This document shows, in pieces, positions 42,890 to 51,674 of a stretch of DNA of 64,000 nt. The position numbers and the translations under genes are program-made. How positions within the stretch are numbered: position 1 is the stretch's first letter; each line of letters opens with the position of its first letter. This stretch comes from CAG-826 sp964583155 (GTDB lineage Bacteria; Bacillota_I; Bacilli_A; RFN20; CAG-826): assembly GCA_964583155.1 (NCBI GenBank), contig CAZOUY010000007.1, positions 12,395-76,394 of the forward strand, given 5' to 3'. The notes under the pieces are model-generated. The model was given only the letters and a program-made list of their open reading frames with translations, was not told the origin of the DNA and made no database searches.

Positions 42890-42916
42890 AAACATTCCTT
42901 AGCGAATGTTTTTTTA
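42890..42916. terminator. Terminator between the YbjN-like gene and tRNA-Gln
   Basis: Stem AACATTC/GAATGTT with a 6-base loop, then TTTTTTT on the plus strand. On the minus strand it can end the tRNA-Gln transcript, which finishes two bases away. Confidence 0.85.
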
Positions 42917-42917
42917 T

Positions 42918-42992
42918 TGGCTGGGGTATCTGGATTCGAACCAGAGCATCGAAGGTTCAGAGCCTTCTGCCTTACCGCTTGGCCATACCCCA
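42918..42992 (-). tRNA. tRNA-Gln (anticodon CTG)
   Basis: A 75-base cloverleaf with encoded CCA. The acceptor is TGGGGTA/TACCCCA with discriminator G, the usual T1 start of bacterial tRNA-Gln. The anticodon stem GAAGG/CCTTC has the loop CTCTGAA. It reads CAG. Confidence 0.93.
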
Positions 42993-43031
42993 AATTCAGT
43001 TGCACTACTATAGTAGCACAACTTATCAAAT

Positions 43032-43487
43032 TTAGAAAAGATTTTTCTTTTCTAAATCCAAAAGAAAGCATTTGTAGGCAATCCCTGGAGCAAAGCCACC
43101 GAGATTGCCATTTTTGTTAATGACACGATGGCAAGGAACAATAATCATCAAAGGATTGACATGAATCGCTTGTCCCACAGCACGCACCGCTTTTTCGTTA
43201 TGAATGGCTTGGGCCACATCAAAATAAGAAACGGTCGCCCCGTAAGGAATCGCTAGCAAGGCTCTCCACACCTTTTTTTGAAATGGTGTTCCAAATAGTT
43301 TAATAGGAATAGTAAAAGACTTTCTTTGATTCATAAAATACTCGTCTATTTCTTTTATCGCCTTTTGAATGATCGGATTATCGTTTGACTTTAGCTCCGC
43401 ATTTGTCAATGATAATTCGATGATAAATCCTCCGTCTTCTTTGATCAACAGATGACCCATTGATGTGTCAAAAATAGCCTCATTCAT
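43032..43487 (-). CDS. Methylated-DNA--protein-cysteine methyltransferase
   Basis: A 151-residue O6-alkylguanine-DNA alkyltransferase. It has the active-site motif IVPCHRVI (Cys in PCHRV), the helix-turn-helix GATVSYFDVAQAI with the Tyr that flips the base, and the GGFAPGI loop. It repairs O6-methylguanine by moving the methyl group to its own cysteine. The start overlaps the MBL gene by eight bases, so the two are coupled. Confidence 0.93.
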   Translation of the reverse strand: MNEAIFDTSMGHLLIKEDGGFIIELSLTNAELKSNDNPIIQKAIKEIDEYFMNQRKSFTIPIKLFGTPFQKKVWRALLAIPYGATVSYFDVAQAIHNEKAVRAVGQAIHVNPLMIIVPCHRVINKNGNLGGFAPGIAYKCFLLDLEKKNLF

Positions 43488-44088
43488 CTTTTGTTGCCTG
43501 TAATAATATCTCGTGCCCCGGCTTTAAAAACAAAGAATGCGGGCAAGAAAAGCTTTGTGTTATCGTTTCATCATAAAGAGAGTCGGGTTTACTATGAATG
43601 GGAATGCTAAACCATGCCGAAACGATGCGGGCACACATCGAAGCCTCCCTAGCATCCATGTTATATATTCCATCCGTTGGGAAAAAGGCATAGTCAATCT
43701 TTCTTGAAGTCAAATCATACATTTCCTTAATCAACGAGGTATCGCCTGCTGCGTAAATCAAAACACCATCAACCGCAATCAAGTAGCCAACACATTCTTC
43801 CTTGCTATGGTTTTGATTATAGGCCGGAACCGATTCAACCACAAAGGATCCGAAAGCTCTTTTTTGATAGATCCCATCGATCAGCATATCCTTAGCCCTT
43901 ACGATAACCGTACTATCTTTTTGTGTTGCCATTCCAATCTGATTATGATCATAATGCTCATGGGTAATCAAAATATAGTCGGCGGCCAAGTGATAACCTT
44001 CACCGATAAAGGGATCTAGATAAAGGACTTCGCCCCTTTGCGAGACAATTCTTAGGCTACCATGTCCTTGATATAATAGCTTTGCCAT
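43480..44088 (-). CDS. MBL-fold metal-dependent hydrolase
   Basis: 202 residues from ATG 44088, behind AGGAAG. Metallo-beta-lactamase fold with the HxHxDH motif as THEHYDHN, VLYLDPF, and later Asp/His ligands in AAGDTSL, FFPTDGIYNMD and IPIHSKPD. Similar to UPF0173/YtkL-type small-molecule hydrolases. It lies between an iron alcohol dehydrogenase and the methyltransferase in a three-gene unit. Substrate unknown. Confidence 0.82.
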   Translation of the reverse strand: MAKLLYQGHGSLRIVSQRGEVLYLDPFIGEGYHLAADYILITHEHYDHNQIGMATQKDSTVIVRAKDMLIDGIYQKRAFGSFVVESVPAYNQNHSKEECVGYLIAVDGVLIYAAGDTSLIKEMYDLTSRKIDYAFFPTDGIYNMDAREASMCARIVSAWFSIPIHSKPDSLYDETITQSFSCPHSLFLKPGHEILLQATKDE

Positions 44089-44105
44089 TTTATAATTCTT
44101 CCTTT

Positions 44106-45272
44106 TTAAAAGCACTCTTGCAAAATTTGCAAGATCTCGGCAGCTGTAAATATATGATATCCGCCCCCACGACGATTAGAAGTTTGCGCAATTAATGGTA
44201 GCTGCTCTTCTTTCGCACCTAAATCGCGGAGACGATAGGTCATGCCGGTCTTTTTAATAAAATTCTCTAGCTCATCAATGCCTTGGCTTGCAACATCTAA
44301 ATCGGTTTTCCCATCAGTTGATACCTTCCACACTCTTTCGGCAAAACGTACAAATTTCTTTGTTCCATATGGAAGCATATGACGATAATACGGGATAGAA
44401 ATAGCCGCTAATCCCATACCGTGAGCACAATCGGTGTAGGCCCCTAATTGATGCTCGATTGCGTGAACCACCCAGTCTTGCTCTTTTGAAACACCTGTTA
44501 TTTTATTGAGCGCCATGGTCGCAATCCACATGATATTGCTGCGCGTCTCATAATCATGCGGATCATCTAACGCACGATAAGTATTATGAACCAAACTAAC
44601 CATCAAGGCTTCTAAGATATCATCGGAGACATTGTCATCATCGCCGGAAAAGTATTGCTCCATCAAATGCGAGAAAATATCAAAAATTCCGCTTAGCATT
44701 TGATATTTAGGCACAGTATACGTATAAATCGGATTTAAAATGGAAAAACGAGGATTCACAAAAGGTGGGAAAACTCTTCCCATTTTGATTTTAGATTCCT
44801 CATTAGTGATCACCGATCCACTATTCATCTCCGAACCTGTTCCTACCATCGTAAGTACCGCACCGACAGGCACAATAGAATGATCAACGTCTTCATGATT
44901 AATAAAGAAACGTGTCCAAATATCGCCTTCGGCATAAGCACCAACCGAAATGGCCTTTGCACAGTCGATAACCGAACCACCACCGACTGCCAAAATCAAG
45001 TCGATTCGCTGTTTTCGGCATATTTCTGCTCCTTCTAAAACCTTTTGATAAGAAGGATTCGGTAGGATGTTATTGATCTCAAAAACCGTTTTATGGGCAG
45101 TATGCAAAATTTCCATAATATCATCATATAATCCATATTTCTTGATGGAGCCTCCGCCATAAGCTAAGAGAATATGATCGCCATATTTTGATAATTCCGA
45201 TGCTAAGTTCTTTAACGATTCTTGACCAAAATAGATTTTTGTCGGATTTTCATAAGTAAAATCATATTTCAT
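44106..45272 (-). CDS. Iron-containing alcohol dehydrogenase (butanol dehydrogenase type)
   Basis: A 388-residue NAD(P)H-dependent alcohol/aldehyde oxidoreductase of the group III family. It has the N-terminal YENPTKIYFGQES, cofactor loop YGGGSIKKYG, AVGGGSVIDCAKAI, and metal ligands Asp/His in FDIFSHLMEQYF, VVHAIEHQLGAYTDCAHGMGL. Close in pattern to BdhA/YqhD, which reduce butyraldehyde or broad aldehydes. This fits fermentative growth. Confidence 0.92.
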   Translation of the reverse strand: MKYDFTYENPTKIYFGQESLKNLASELSKYGDHILLAYGGGSIKKYGLYDDIMEILHTAHKTVFEINNILPNPSYQKVLEGAEICRKQRIDLILAVGGGSVIDCAKAISVGAYAEGDIWTRFFINHEDVDHSIVPVGAVLTMVGTGSEMNSGSVITNEESKIKMGRVFPPFVNPRFSILNPIYTYTVPKYQMLSGIFDIFSHLMEQYFSGDDDNVSDDILEALMVSLVHNTYRALDDPHDYETRSNIMWIATMALNKITGVSKEQDWVVHAIEHQLGAYTDCAHGMGLAAISIPYYRHMLPYGTKKFVRFAERVWKVSTDGKTDLDVASQGIDELENFIKKTGMTYRLRDLGAKEEQLPLIAQTSNRRGGGYHIFTAAEILQILQECF

Positions 45273-45282
45273 TTACTTCACC

Positions 45283-45489
45283 TCATTTCGCATCATATCC
45301 CGCTTCTTTAATGGCGTCAATAATCGCTTGGCGATCAACGGTATCATGATACGAAATAACGACATTCTTTTTTTCTAGGTTCGCCTCCGCATCTAGAACA
45401 TTAGCGACACTTTTTGCTGCTTTTTCGACGTGACTTTTGCAATGGCCACACATCATTCCTTCGACAACAATTTCCATAGTTTTATTCAT
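45283..45489 (-). CDS. Possible internally initiated CopZ-like copper chaperone
   Basis: In frame within copA, ATG 45489 is preceded by AAAGGAGG (45498-45505) at an 8-base gap, a stronger site than most genes here have. Translation would release a 68-residue protein (MNKTMEIVVEGMMCGHCKSH at its start) with a full HMA fold and length typical of CopZ. This looks like a former copZ gene that lost the stop of the upstream copA. It would give both a tethered and a free chaperone. It is supported by sequence but not proven. Confidence 0.55.
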   Translation of the reverse strand: MNKTMEIVVEGMMCGHCKSHVEKAAKSVANVLDAEANLEKKNVVISYHDTVDRQAIIDAIKEAGYDAK

Positions 45490-47742
45490 CTTTTCTTCCT
45501 CCTTTGATGAAATATTAATATTGCTTTTATGGGGTTTAAAGCCATAAATAGTTAACGCATTACAGACGACAAAGACACTGGAGAAGCTCATAGCCAAAGA
45601 GCCGATCATCGGATTAAGCCTGATTCCTAATGATGGATAAAGAATTCCCGACGCTAAGACAATACCGATGCAATTATAAAAGAAGGCCCAAAACAGATTT
45701 CCTTTAATCGTATTTAAAACCCTTTTGCTCAAATCAATAATCGAAATGATATCGCCTAATTCTTTTCTCAATAAGACGATATCGCTGGATTCGACCGCTA
45801 TATCGCTACCGCCTCCGATGGCCACGCCTAAATCAGCACTGGTTAACGCCAAAGCGTCGTTAACTCCATCTCCAACCATCGCTACGAGATGACGATTATC
45901 TTCTTTTAAAGACTCGATAACCGCCTGTTTATCTTGTGGTAAAACATCCGCCATGACTTCATCGATTCCGACTTCATTGGCAATCGCTTGAGCGGTTAAA
46001 TGGTTATCGCCGGTCAGCATAATAACACGGATGTTTTTTTGTTTAAGCGCCTGAATCGTTTCGACGACATTAGGCTTAACTTGATCCTTGATCACTATTA
46101 ATCCGATTGCTATATCATCTTGAGTAATAACTAAAGGAGTGGCTCCGCTGCGTGCAAAGCTTTCCATTTGGTTTTTAATGTCTTCACCAACATTAACTCC
46201 CTTTAAATTTCCTATATAATAATGATGATGATCAATATCGCCACAAATTCCATGACCGGAAATAGCTTCAAAACCCGTGCTTTCCAAAAGGCGTGCGCTA
46301 TGGGCTTCACCATATTCCACCACCGCCTGAGCCAAAGGATGCTCCGATTTTTTTTCTAATGAATAAACCTCCGATAAATGGTCATGGCCATCAAAGGATA
46401 GCCATTCAATAATCCGTGGCTTACCTTCGGTAATAGTGCCGGTCTTATCAAGCACAATGGTTTTGATTAAATGTGCTTTTTCAAGAATCTCCGCGTTTTT
46501 AACCAATAAGCCACATTCGGCGCCTTTGCCAGTCCCTACCATAATAGCCACCGGGGTTGCAAGTCCTAAAGCACAAGGACAAGCGATAACAAGCATGGAA
46601 ACAGCATAATTAAAGGCATCTTCAAATGGCGTTTTAATTATTAGATAAATGATGAAGGTTAAAAGCGATAAGCAGATGATAATCGGTACAAAAACCCCGG
46701 ATATTTTATCCACCAATTTGGAAATGGGCGCTTTGGAATTGCTGGCTTCTTCCACTAAGCGAATCATCGTATTGATAGAAGTATCATCTCCAACTTTGAC
46801 CGCTTCCATTTTAAAATAGCCGGCCACGACGATACTTGATGACAAAACCTCGGCCCCTTTTTCTTTATAATTGGGAATACTTTCGCCTGTTAAGGTCGCT
46901 TCATCTAAAGAAGCCGATCCTTCGATAATCACACCATCTACCGGAACAGCATCGCCTTTATACACAACCAAAATATCTCCCTTTTTAATCTCTTCAACCA
47001 AAACCGTCTCTTCTATTTCGCCATTAAGTCTTTTGGCATATTTCGGAGCCAAATCCATCAGCTTTTCAATAGCGGTCGTTGTTTTCTTCTTCGAAAGACC
47101 CTCTAAATACTTACCGAGGCTCACCAAGGTAAGAATCATCCCGGATGATTCAAAATAAAGATTATGGTGATAGTGATGAACAAGCTCTAAATCTTGACTC
47201 TGCCATCCTTGAAAGATTCTAATAATAGCAAAAATACCATAAAGAAAGGAAATGGAAGAGCCCAAGGCTATGAGAGTGTCCATATTGGGCTTACCCTTAA
47301 ACAGCTTTTGAAATCCTGATTTGAAATAACGGAAATAGATAACGATAATAGGTATCGTAAAAATCAATTGGGAAAGCGCGTGATAGAAGGCATGATCCTC
47401 ACCACTTAAAAAGGGTGGTAAAGGAATGCCAATCATGCTTCCCATTGATAAATACATGAGGACTAATAAAAAGCCAAAGCTAATGAGAAGCTTTCTTAAG
47501 TCGTGGTTCTTAGCTTTTTTTCGACTTTCCTTTTGATGCTCATAAGCCTTATAGCCTGCTTGCGATACAGCGCGCTCAATATCCTGAATGCTACATTCAT
47601 TTTCATTGAGATCAACCTCCATTGAATTTGATAAAAGATTGACACTTACGCTTTGGACACCTTTCACTTTACTAACGGCTCCTTGAACATGGCTTTGGCA
47701 CGCTGCACAAGTCATGCCTTCAACATCAAACTTCTTTTTCAT
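45283..47742 (-). CDS. copA: Copper-exporting P1B-type ATPase CopA with C-terminal fused copper chaperone
   Basis: 819 residues. N-terminal HMA domain with GMTCAAC (9-15), eight helices, actuator TGES, membrane copper site CPC (CPCALGLATP), DKTGTIT, the HP motif (EHPLAQAV), and GDGVNDALAL are all present. An extra 70-residue HMA domain follows with GMMCGHC, matching free CopZ chaperones. The fusion is odd: ATG 45489 within it has an excellent internal AAAGGAGG site eight bases upstream. It starts at the CsoR stop as TAATG, so csoR and copA are coupled. Confidence 0.94.
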   Translation of the reverse strand: MKKKFDVEGMTCAACQSHVQGAVSKVKGVQSVSVNLLSNSMEVDLNENECSIQDIERAVSQAGYKAYEHQKESRKKAKNHDLRKLLISFGFLLVLMYLSMGSMIGIPLPPFLSGEDHAFYHALSQLIFTIPIIVIYFRYFKSGFQKLFKGKPNMDTLIALGSSISFLYGIFAIIRIFQGWQSQDLELVHHYHHNLYFESSGMILTLVSLGKYLEGLSKKKTTTAIEKLMDLAPKYAKRLNGEIEETVLVEEIKKGDILVVYKGDAVPVDGVIIEGSASLDEATLTGESIPNYKEKGAEVLSSSIVVAGYFKMEAVKVGDDTSINTMIRLVEEASNSKAPISKLVDKISGVFVPIIICLSLLTFIIYLIIKTPFEDAFNYAVSMLVIACPCALGLATPVAIMVGTGKGAECGLLVKNAEILEKAHLIKTIVLDKTGTITEGKPRIIEWLSFDGHDHLSEVYSLEKKSEHPLAQAVVEYGEAHSARLLESTGFEAISGHGICGDIDHHHYYIGNLKGVNVGEDIKNQMESFARSGATPLVITQDDIAIGLIVIKDQVKPNVVETIQALKQKNIRVIMLTGDNHLTAQAIANEVGIDEVMADVLPQDKQAVIESLKEDNRHLVAMVGDGVNDALALTSADLGVAIGGGSDIAVESSDIVLLRKELGDIISIIDLSKRVLNTIKGNLFWAFFYNCIGIVLASGILYPSLGIRLNPMIGSLAMSFSSVFVVCNALTIYGFKPHKSNINISSKEEEKMNKTMEIVVEGMMCGHCKSHVEKAAKSVANVLDAEANLEKKNVVISYHDTVDRQAIIDAIKEAGYDAK

Positions 47743-48026
47743 TATTGAAACCTCCTAAAGAGATCCACAATCTCATCGATAGATTCGTACTTCCCTTCCT
47801 TAATATGCTCAATTAAGCAACTATGCATGTGTAAATCCAACAAAAGATTAGCGAGACTCTTTATCGATTTATCAACCGATGATAGTTGAATTAAGATATC
47901 ATCACAATAGCGATCTTCTTGAATCATTTTGCTGATACCCGTTATTTGTCCGGATATTCTATTCAGTCGTGATATTAGCTTCTTCTTCGTTTCCGCATCG
48001 CGCTTCGTTTTTTGACAATTTTCCAT
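47742..48026 (-). CDS. csoR: CsoR-type copper-sensing transcriptional repressor
   Basis: 94 residues from ATG 48026 behind GAGGTG; an in-frame ORF to 48095 would run through the promoter. All-helical CsoR fold with RLNRISGQITGISKMI. The copper ligands have the exact CsoR spacing: Cys41, His66, Cys70 (25 and 4 apart, as in Cys36-His61-Cys65). Without Cu(I) it represses; with Cu(I) it leaves DNA. Its probable operator lies in its own promoter, so csoR-copA is autoregulated. Confidence 0.93.
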   Translation of the reverse strand: MENCQKTKRDAETKKKLISRLNRISGQITGISKMIQEDRYCDDILIQLSSVDKSIKSLANLLLDLHMHSCLIEHIKEGKYESIDEIVDLFRRFQ

Positions 48027-48045
48027 TTTCTCACACCTCATATAA

Positions 48046-48074
48046 ATAATATACCCGGTAGGGGTATATTTCAA
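48046..48074 (-). promoter_or_regulatory. csoR-copA promoter with CsoR operator in the spacer
   Basis: On the minus strand, TTGAAA (48069-48074) and TATTAT (48046-48051) are separated by 17 bases. The spacer is filled by an inverted repeat, ATACCC-N5-GGGTAT, extended by flanking AT pairs, matching the GC-tract/TA pattern of CsoR sites. Repression by blocking RNA polymerase is the natural reading. Confidence 0.82.
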
Positions 48075-48111
48075 GACATAATATATTATATACAAGGAGG
48101 TTGCAAAAGTC

Positions 48112-49035
48112 TTATTTGATGCTCAACATTATTTTTAAAGCCGTAATACGTTTCAAGATTGCCTCATGTGCCGCTTCGCTCTTCGTAATGGCGTCATAGC
48201 CATGATAAGTGCCTTTGGTAAAATTGGTGATCACCTGAACACCTTCTTTTTGAAGACGCTCGGCAAATTCTATACCTTCATCTCTTAAACAATCATATTC
48301 AGCAGTTTCCAAATATGTACAAGGGAAAGAGCTTAAATCCGTTTCTTCACTGGGCGATACACACGGAATCTTGTCAATCAGTAATTCCCACATTCTTTTG
48401 TTGGCCTTTGCATCCCACATTGGAGTGTCATCATAGATTTGCATCGATTCCGTTTTCATTCGCTGATCTAAGACCGGATAGATCAATAAGCATCCGCAAG
48501 GCAACGGATAATTTTTTGCGCGCAATTTAAAAAATAATGAGGCGGCTAAAAAACCGCCGGCCGAATCACCCGCTAAAATAATTTTTTGCAAATCTAAATT
48601 AAAGCTTTGCGAATTGTTAATCATATATTCGTAAACCGAAAGACAATCTAAAAGAGGAATGGGATATTTGTTTTTCGGTAAAAGACGATAATCAACAAAA
48701 AAGACCTTACTGTTGGTCGCCAATGCATATTCGCGAGCGTATCGCCATTGATAAGGAACCGCACTATAGACAAATCCCCCGCCATGCATATATAAAATTG
48801 ATGATGATTTCTCATCATGATTGAGGCTCTTAGGCTCAATAATATAGAGAGTGATTTGTTTGCCATCAAAGGTCGGAATTCTTTTTCGACTCACCGAGCA
48901 CTCTTTATCACTCCGAAATGATTTATGAAGAATTTTTAAAACAGGGTTTCCCAAAATATACGGCAAATTGGTAGAAGGAGGAACTAACCACTCCAAAACT
49001 CGTAAATCAGATTGAAATTCATATTTATCATCCAT
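48112..49035 (-). CDS. Alpha/beta hydrolase (HSL-type esterase)
   Basis: 307 residues. Oxyanion motif HGGGFVY, nucleophile GDSAGG, Asp in AEYDCLRDEG, and His in GTYHGYD make the hormone-sensitive-lipase family triad. No signal peptide. It would hydrolyse short acyl esters. It lies upstream of the csoR promoter, so the two are separate. Start ATG 49035 has GGAGGAAG. Confidence 0.9.
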   Translation of the reverse strand: MDDKYEFQSDLRVLEWLVPPSTNLPYILGNPVLKILHKSFRSDKECSVSRKRIPTFDGKQITLYIIEPKSLNHDEKSSSILYMHGGGFVYSAVPYQWRYAREYALATNSKVFFVDYRLLPKNKYPIPLLDCLSVYEYMINNSQSFNLDLQKIILAGDSAGGFLAASLFFKLRAKNYPLPCGCLLIYPVLDQRMKTESMQIYDDTPMWDAKANKRMWELLIDKIPCVSPSEETDLSSFPCTYLETAEYDCLRDEGIEFAERLQKEGVQVITNFTKGTYHGYDAITKSEAAHEAILKRITALKIMLSIK

Positions 49036-49100
49036 AGTTGCTTCCTCCTTAATCTTAACAATTTTATTTTAACATTTCTTAGTCGTAATTGAATAAAAAC

Positions 49101-49135
49101 AAAAAATCTATTATCAAATAAATAATAGATTTTTC
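49101..49135 (-). terminator. Terminator of the fakB-fakA operon
   Basis: Stem AAATCTATTAT/ATAATAGATTT with a 7-base loop and T runs on the minus strand. It begins 22 bases after the fakA stop. Confidence 0.85.
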
Positions 49136-49156
49136 TTTTTTGATATTTAGTTCGAA

Positions 49157-50539
49157 CTACTCTATCGCTATAAAATAACTGTAAATATCCTGTTTTCCCT
49201 CAATTTCTCCTAATTCTAAATACGGATACTCCTTGAGAATATAGTCGCGAATTTCTTGCTTTTCATTATCTAAAACATCTTTTCCATAAATAAAAACGAT
49301 TACTTCCTTTTCTTGAATATTTTCCATGCTTTTTAATAGCTCTTTTACGATTTCAACTTTGTTTGAATGGCATACTTTAATATCGTCATCCACTATAGCT
49401 ATATAATCGTTAGCGTGGATATCCAGATCACGAATTTTCATGTTACGAATAGAATAGGTGACACTCACCGAGACAACTCGATCCATAGCGTCGGTGAAAT
49501 TAGTCATGATTTCGTCTAAATCATCGGAAGTATAGTCAAGCATCGATAAAGCGGAATAGCATGATGGAATGGACTTGGTCGGTACAATAATCACATTAGC
49601 TTTATGATAATGATCGGCCGCTTGTTGCGCAGCTAAAATAATGTTTTTATTGTTGGGAAAGACAAAAATATTCTCGGCATCAATTTTTCGAAACGCTTTA
49701 ATAAAATCTTCGCTGGATGGATTCATGGTTTGACCGCCAAAAACAATCACATCCGCGCCCATTTCTTGAAATAAATTAGAAATACCTTCTCCGGAAGAAA
49801 CAGCGACCACCGCATATTTTAAGTGTTCTTGTAGAGTTTCTTCTTGGTAAGACGATTCGTCATTATTATGAGAAGAATAACTCTCATCCAACGAATCAGC
49901 TTGTTTCAAAGAATCTGAATCCTCGCCCTTTAAAGCAGAAAGTATCCCTTCAAAAATACACACAAAGCCCGCTCCTCCTGAATCGATGACCCCGGCTTCT
50001 TTTAAAATAGGAAGAAGATCGGGGGTTTTCATTAAGGCTGATTCCGCTTCTTTGACATAACAATCAAAAACGTCATCAATGGAATGAAAGTATTTTTCTT
50101 TTTGCTTAACCTTTTCCGCTGCTACACGCATGACGGTCAGCATCGTACCTTCCGTCGGATTTTGCACTACTTTATATGCTCTCATCACTCCGCCATTAAG
50201 AGCTTCGATTAAGGTATGTATTTCCATAACTTCCTTATCACTAAGGCAATTAGCCATACCTTTAAAAAACTGCGATAAAATAACTCCGGAGTTGCCACGA
50301 GCCGACATAGTCATGGATTTGGCCAATTGAGCAAACATTTTGCCGATATGGTCATCTTCTAGGCCTTTAATGCCTTCCACACCACCTTGAATAGTCATAC
50401 TCATATTAGTTCCCGTATCACCATCAGGCACTGGAAAAACATTCAATGCATTAATACGATCGATATCACGAATTAAACTTTGAGCTCCACTAATTAATAA
50501 AGGTCGAAAACTATTAGCATCTAAAACATTTATAAGCAT
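49157..50539 (-). CDS. fakA: DAK2/FakA-like fatty acid kinase, lacking the middle domain
   Basis: 460 residues. The N-terminal DhaL kinase domain (1-205) has DGDTGTNM (39-46), the MSARGNSGVI Mg-ATP loop, and EGTMLTVMR. A short acidic, Ser-rich linker (about 206-240, GEDSDSLKQADSLDESYSSH) leads straight to the C-terminal domain (241-460; GEGISNLFQEMGADVIVFGG). Typical FakA/YloV is about 550 residues with a middle (FakA_M) domain here. Its loss is deliberate, with no frame break. FakA phosphorylates FakB-bound fatty acids; FakB is the next upstream gene. Confidence 0.85.
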   Translation of the reverse strand: MLINVLDANSFRPLLISGAQSLIRDIDRINALNVFPVPDGDTGTNMSMTIQGGVEGIKGLEDDHIGKMFAQLAKSMTMSARGNSGVILSQFFKGMANCLSDKEVMEIHTLIEALNGGVMRAYKVVQNPTEGTMLTVMRVAAEKVKQKEKYFHSIDDVFDCYVKEAESALMKTPDLLPILKEAGVIDSGGAGFVCIFEGILSALKGEDSDSLKQADSLDESYSSHNNDESSYQEETLQEHLKYAVVAVSSGEGISNLFQEMGADVIVFGGQTMNPSSEDFIKAFRKIDAENIFVFPNNKNIILAAQQAADHYHKANVIIVPTKSIPSCYSALSMLDYTSDDLDEIMTNFTDAMDRVVSVSVTYSIRNMKIRDLDIHANDYIAIVDDDIKVCHSNKVEIVKELLKSMENIQEKEVIVFIYGKDVLDNEKQEIRDYILKEYPYLELGEIEGKQDIYSYFIAIE

Positions 50540-50545
50540 AATAAT

Positions 50546-51433
50546 TTATTCACCTATAACTTCCACTTTTTTTCCTATGCAATAAACGGCAATTGTTCCC
50601 GGACCTGCTGAAGCTCCGATAATAGGTCCTAAGTTATTGATATAAAATCCTGCCGGATGAACAGCTTCCTCAAGCATGCTTTTTAATAATAAAGCATCAC
50701 TTTCACAGTCAGCATGAGCGATATAAAGAATTTGATGCTCTAAATCCACGCCATCATTCTTCGTCATTTCCACAAGCTCATTCAAAGAAGCTTTGCGACC
50801 TTTTGTCTTTTTAATAGCGTAATTTTGGCCAATGGCATCGGAAATGAGAATAGGCTTCACTCCAAAAAGATTGCCGAAAAACGCTTTGGTGGCCTTAATA
50901 CGCCCCGCTCTACTTAAATAAGAAAGGCTATCAACTGCGCAAAATTGATTAAAGGATAGCTTATTTTCCTCTAAGTACGCTACAACCTCGTCCAAGGTTT
51001 TTCCCTCTTGGCGCATCGAAGCGGCCTTAACGCACATCGAGCCTTGTCCTAAACAGGAATTGAGAGAATCAACACATTCAATACGAGCGTCTGGATAATT
51101 AACTAAAATCTCATCCTTAATTTGACGCGCCATATTGATTGATCCCGATAAAGCCGAAGAGCAAGAAATATACAAAACATCCTTTCCTTGATCCAAATAT
51201 TTTGTAAAAATACGGACAAATTCATCATGAGGAACTTGCGTCGTATAAACTCTTTGACCATTGCGCATCCAATCATATAACTCTTTAGGGGTGTAATTGT
51301 CCCAATCTAAAGAGGCGACCATCTCTTTATTGTTAACGATGATATTCATGCGTGCATAATCAATTTGATATTGCTCACGAATATCTTTACCTAAATCACA
51401 GGTTGAATCAGCTATAACTATAAAATCCTTCAT
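50546..51433 (-). CDS. DegV family fatty-acid-binding protein (FakB-like)
   Basis: 295 residues. The DegV fold: IVIADSTCDL at the N-terminus (binds the carboxylate), YTTQVPHDEF, SCSSALSGSINMARQI (the TSxxSGT region), CVDSLNSCLGQG, and the C-terminal AHADCESDALLLKSML/GPIIGASAGPGTIAVYC. These proteins carry a fatty acid to FakA. It starts behind AGGAGG and is 6 bases before FakA, so they are one operon. Confidence 0.9.
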   Translation of the reverse strand: MKDFIVIADSTCDLGKDIREQYQIDYARMNIIVNNKEMVASLDWDNYTPKELYDWMRNGQRVYTTQVPHDEFVRIFTKYLDQGKDVLYISCSSALSGSINMARQIKDEILVNYPDARIECVDSLNSCLGQGSMCVKAASMRQEGKTLDEVVAYLEENKLSFNQFCAVDSLSYLSRAGRIKATKAFFGNLFGVKPILISDAIGQNYAIKKTKGRKASLNELVEMTKNDGVDLEHQILYIAHADCESDALLLKSMLEEAVHPAGFYINNLGPIIGASAGPGTIAVYCIGKKVEVIGE

Positions 51434-51674
51434 AAATATACCTCCTACATGATAGATATGAATTTTTGTAGTATCTCTAATATTTCCAATTCGATTTAAC
51501 TACCAAAAACACATTAACACAATGTTATTTTTTTAAAAAGTATTTTCGCTATTTACCTAGTAGAAGATTTAAAAAACGATGTAAACCAAGAGTAGATGGG
51601 TAGATTATAAGTAGTTTATATTTCTTTAAATTCAAAAATATGATATTATTGTATCAGTTAATTGAGGTAGTGCC

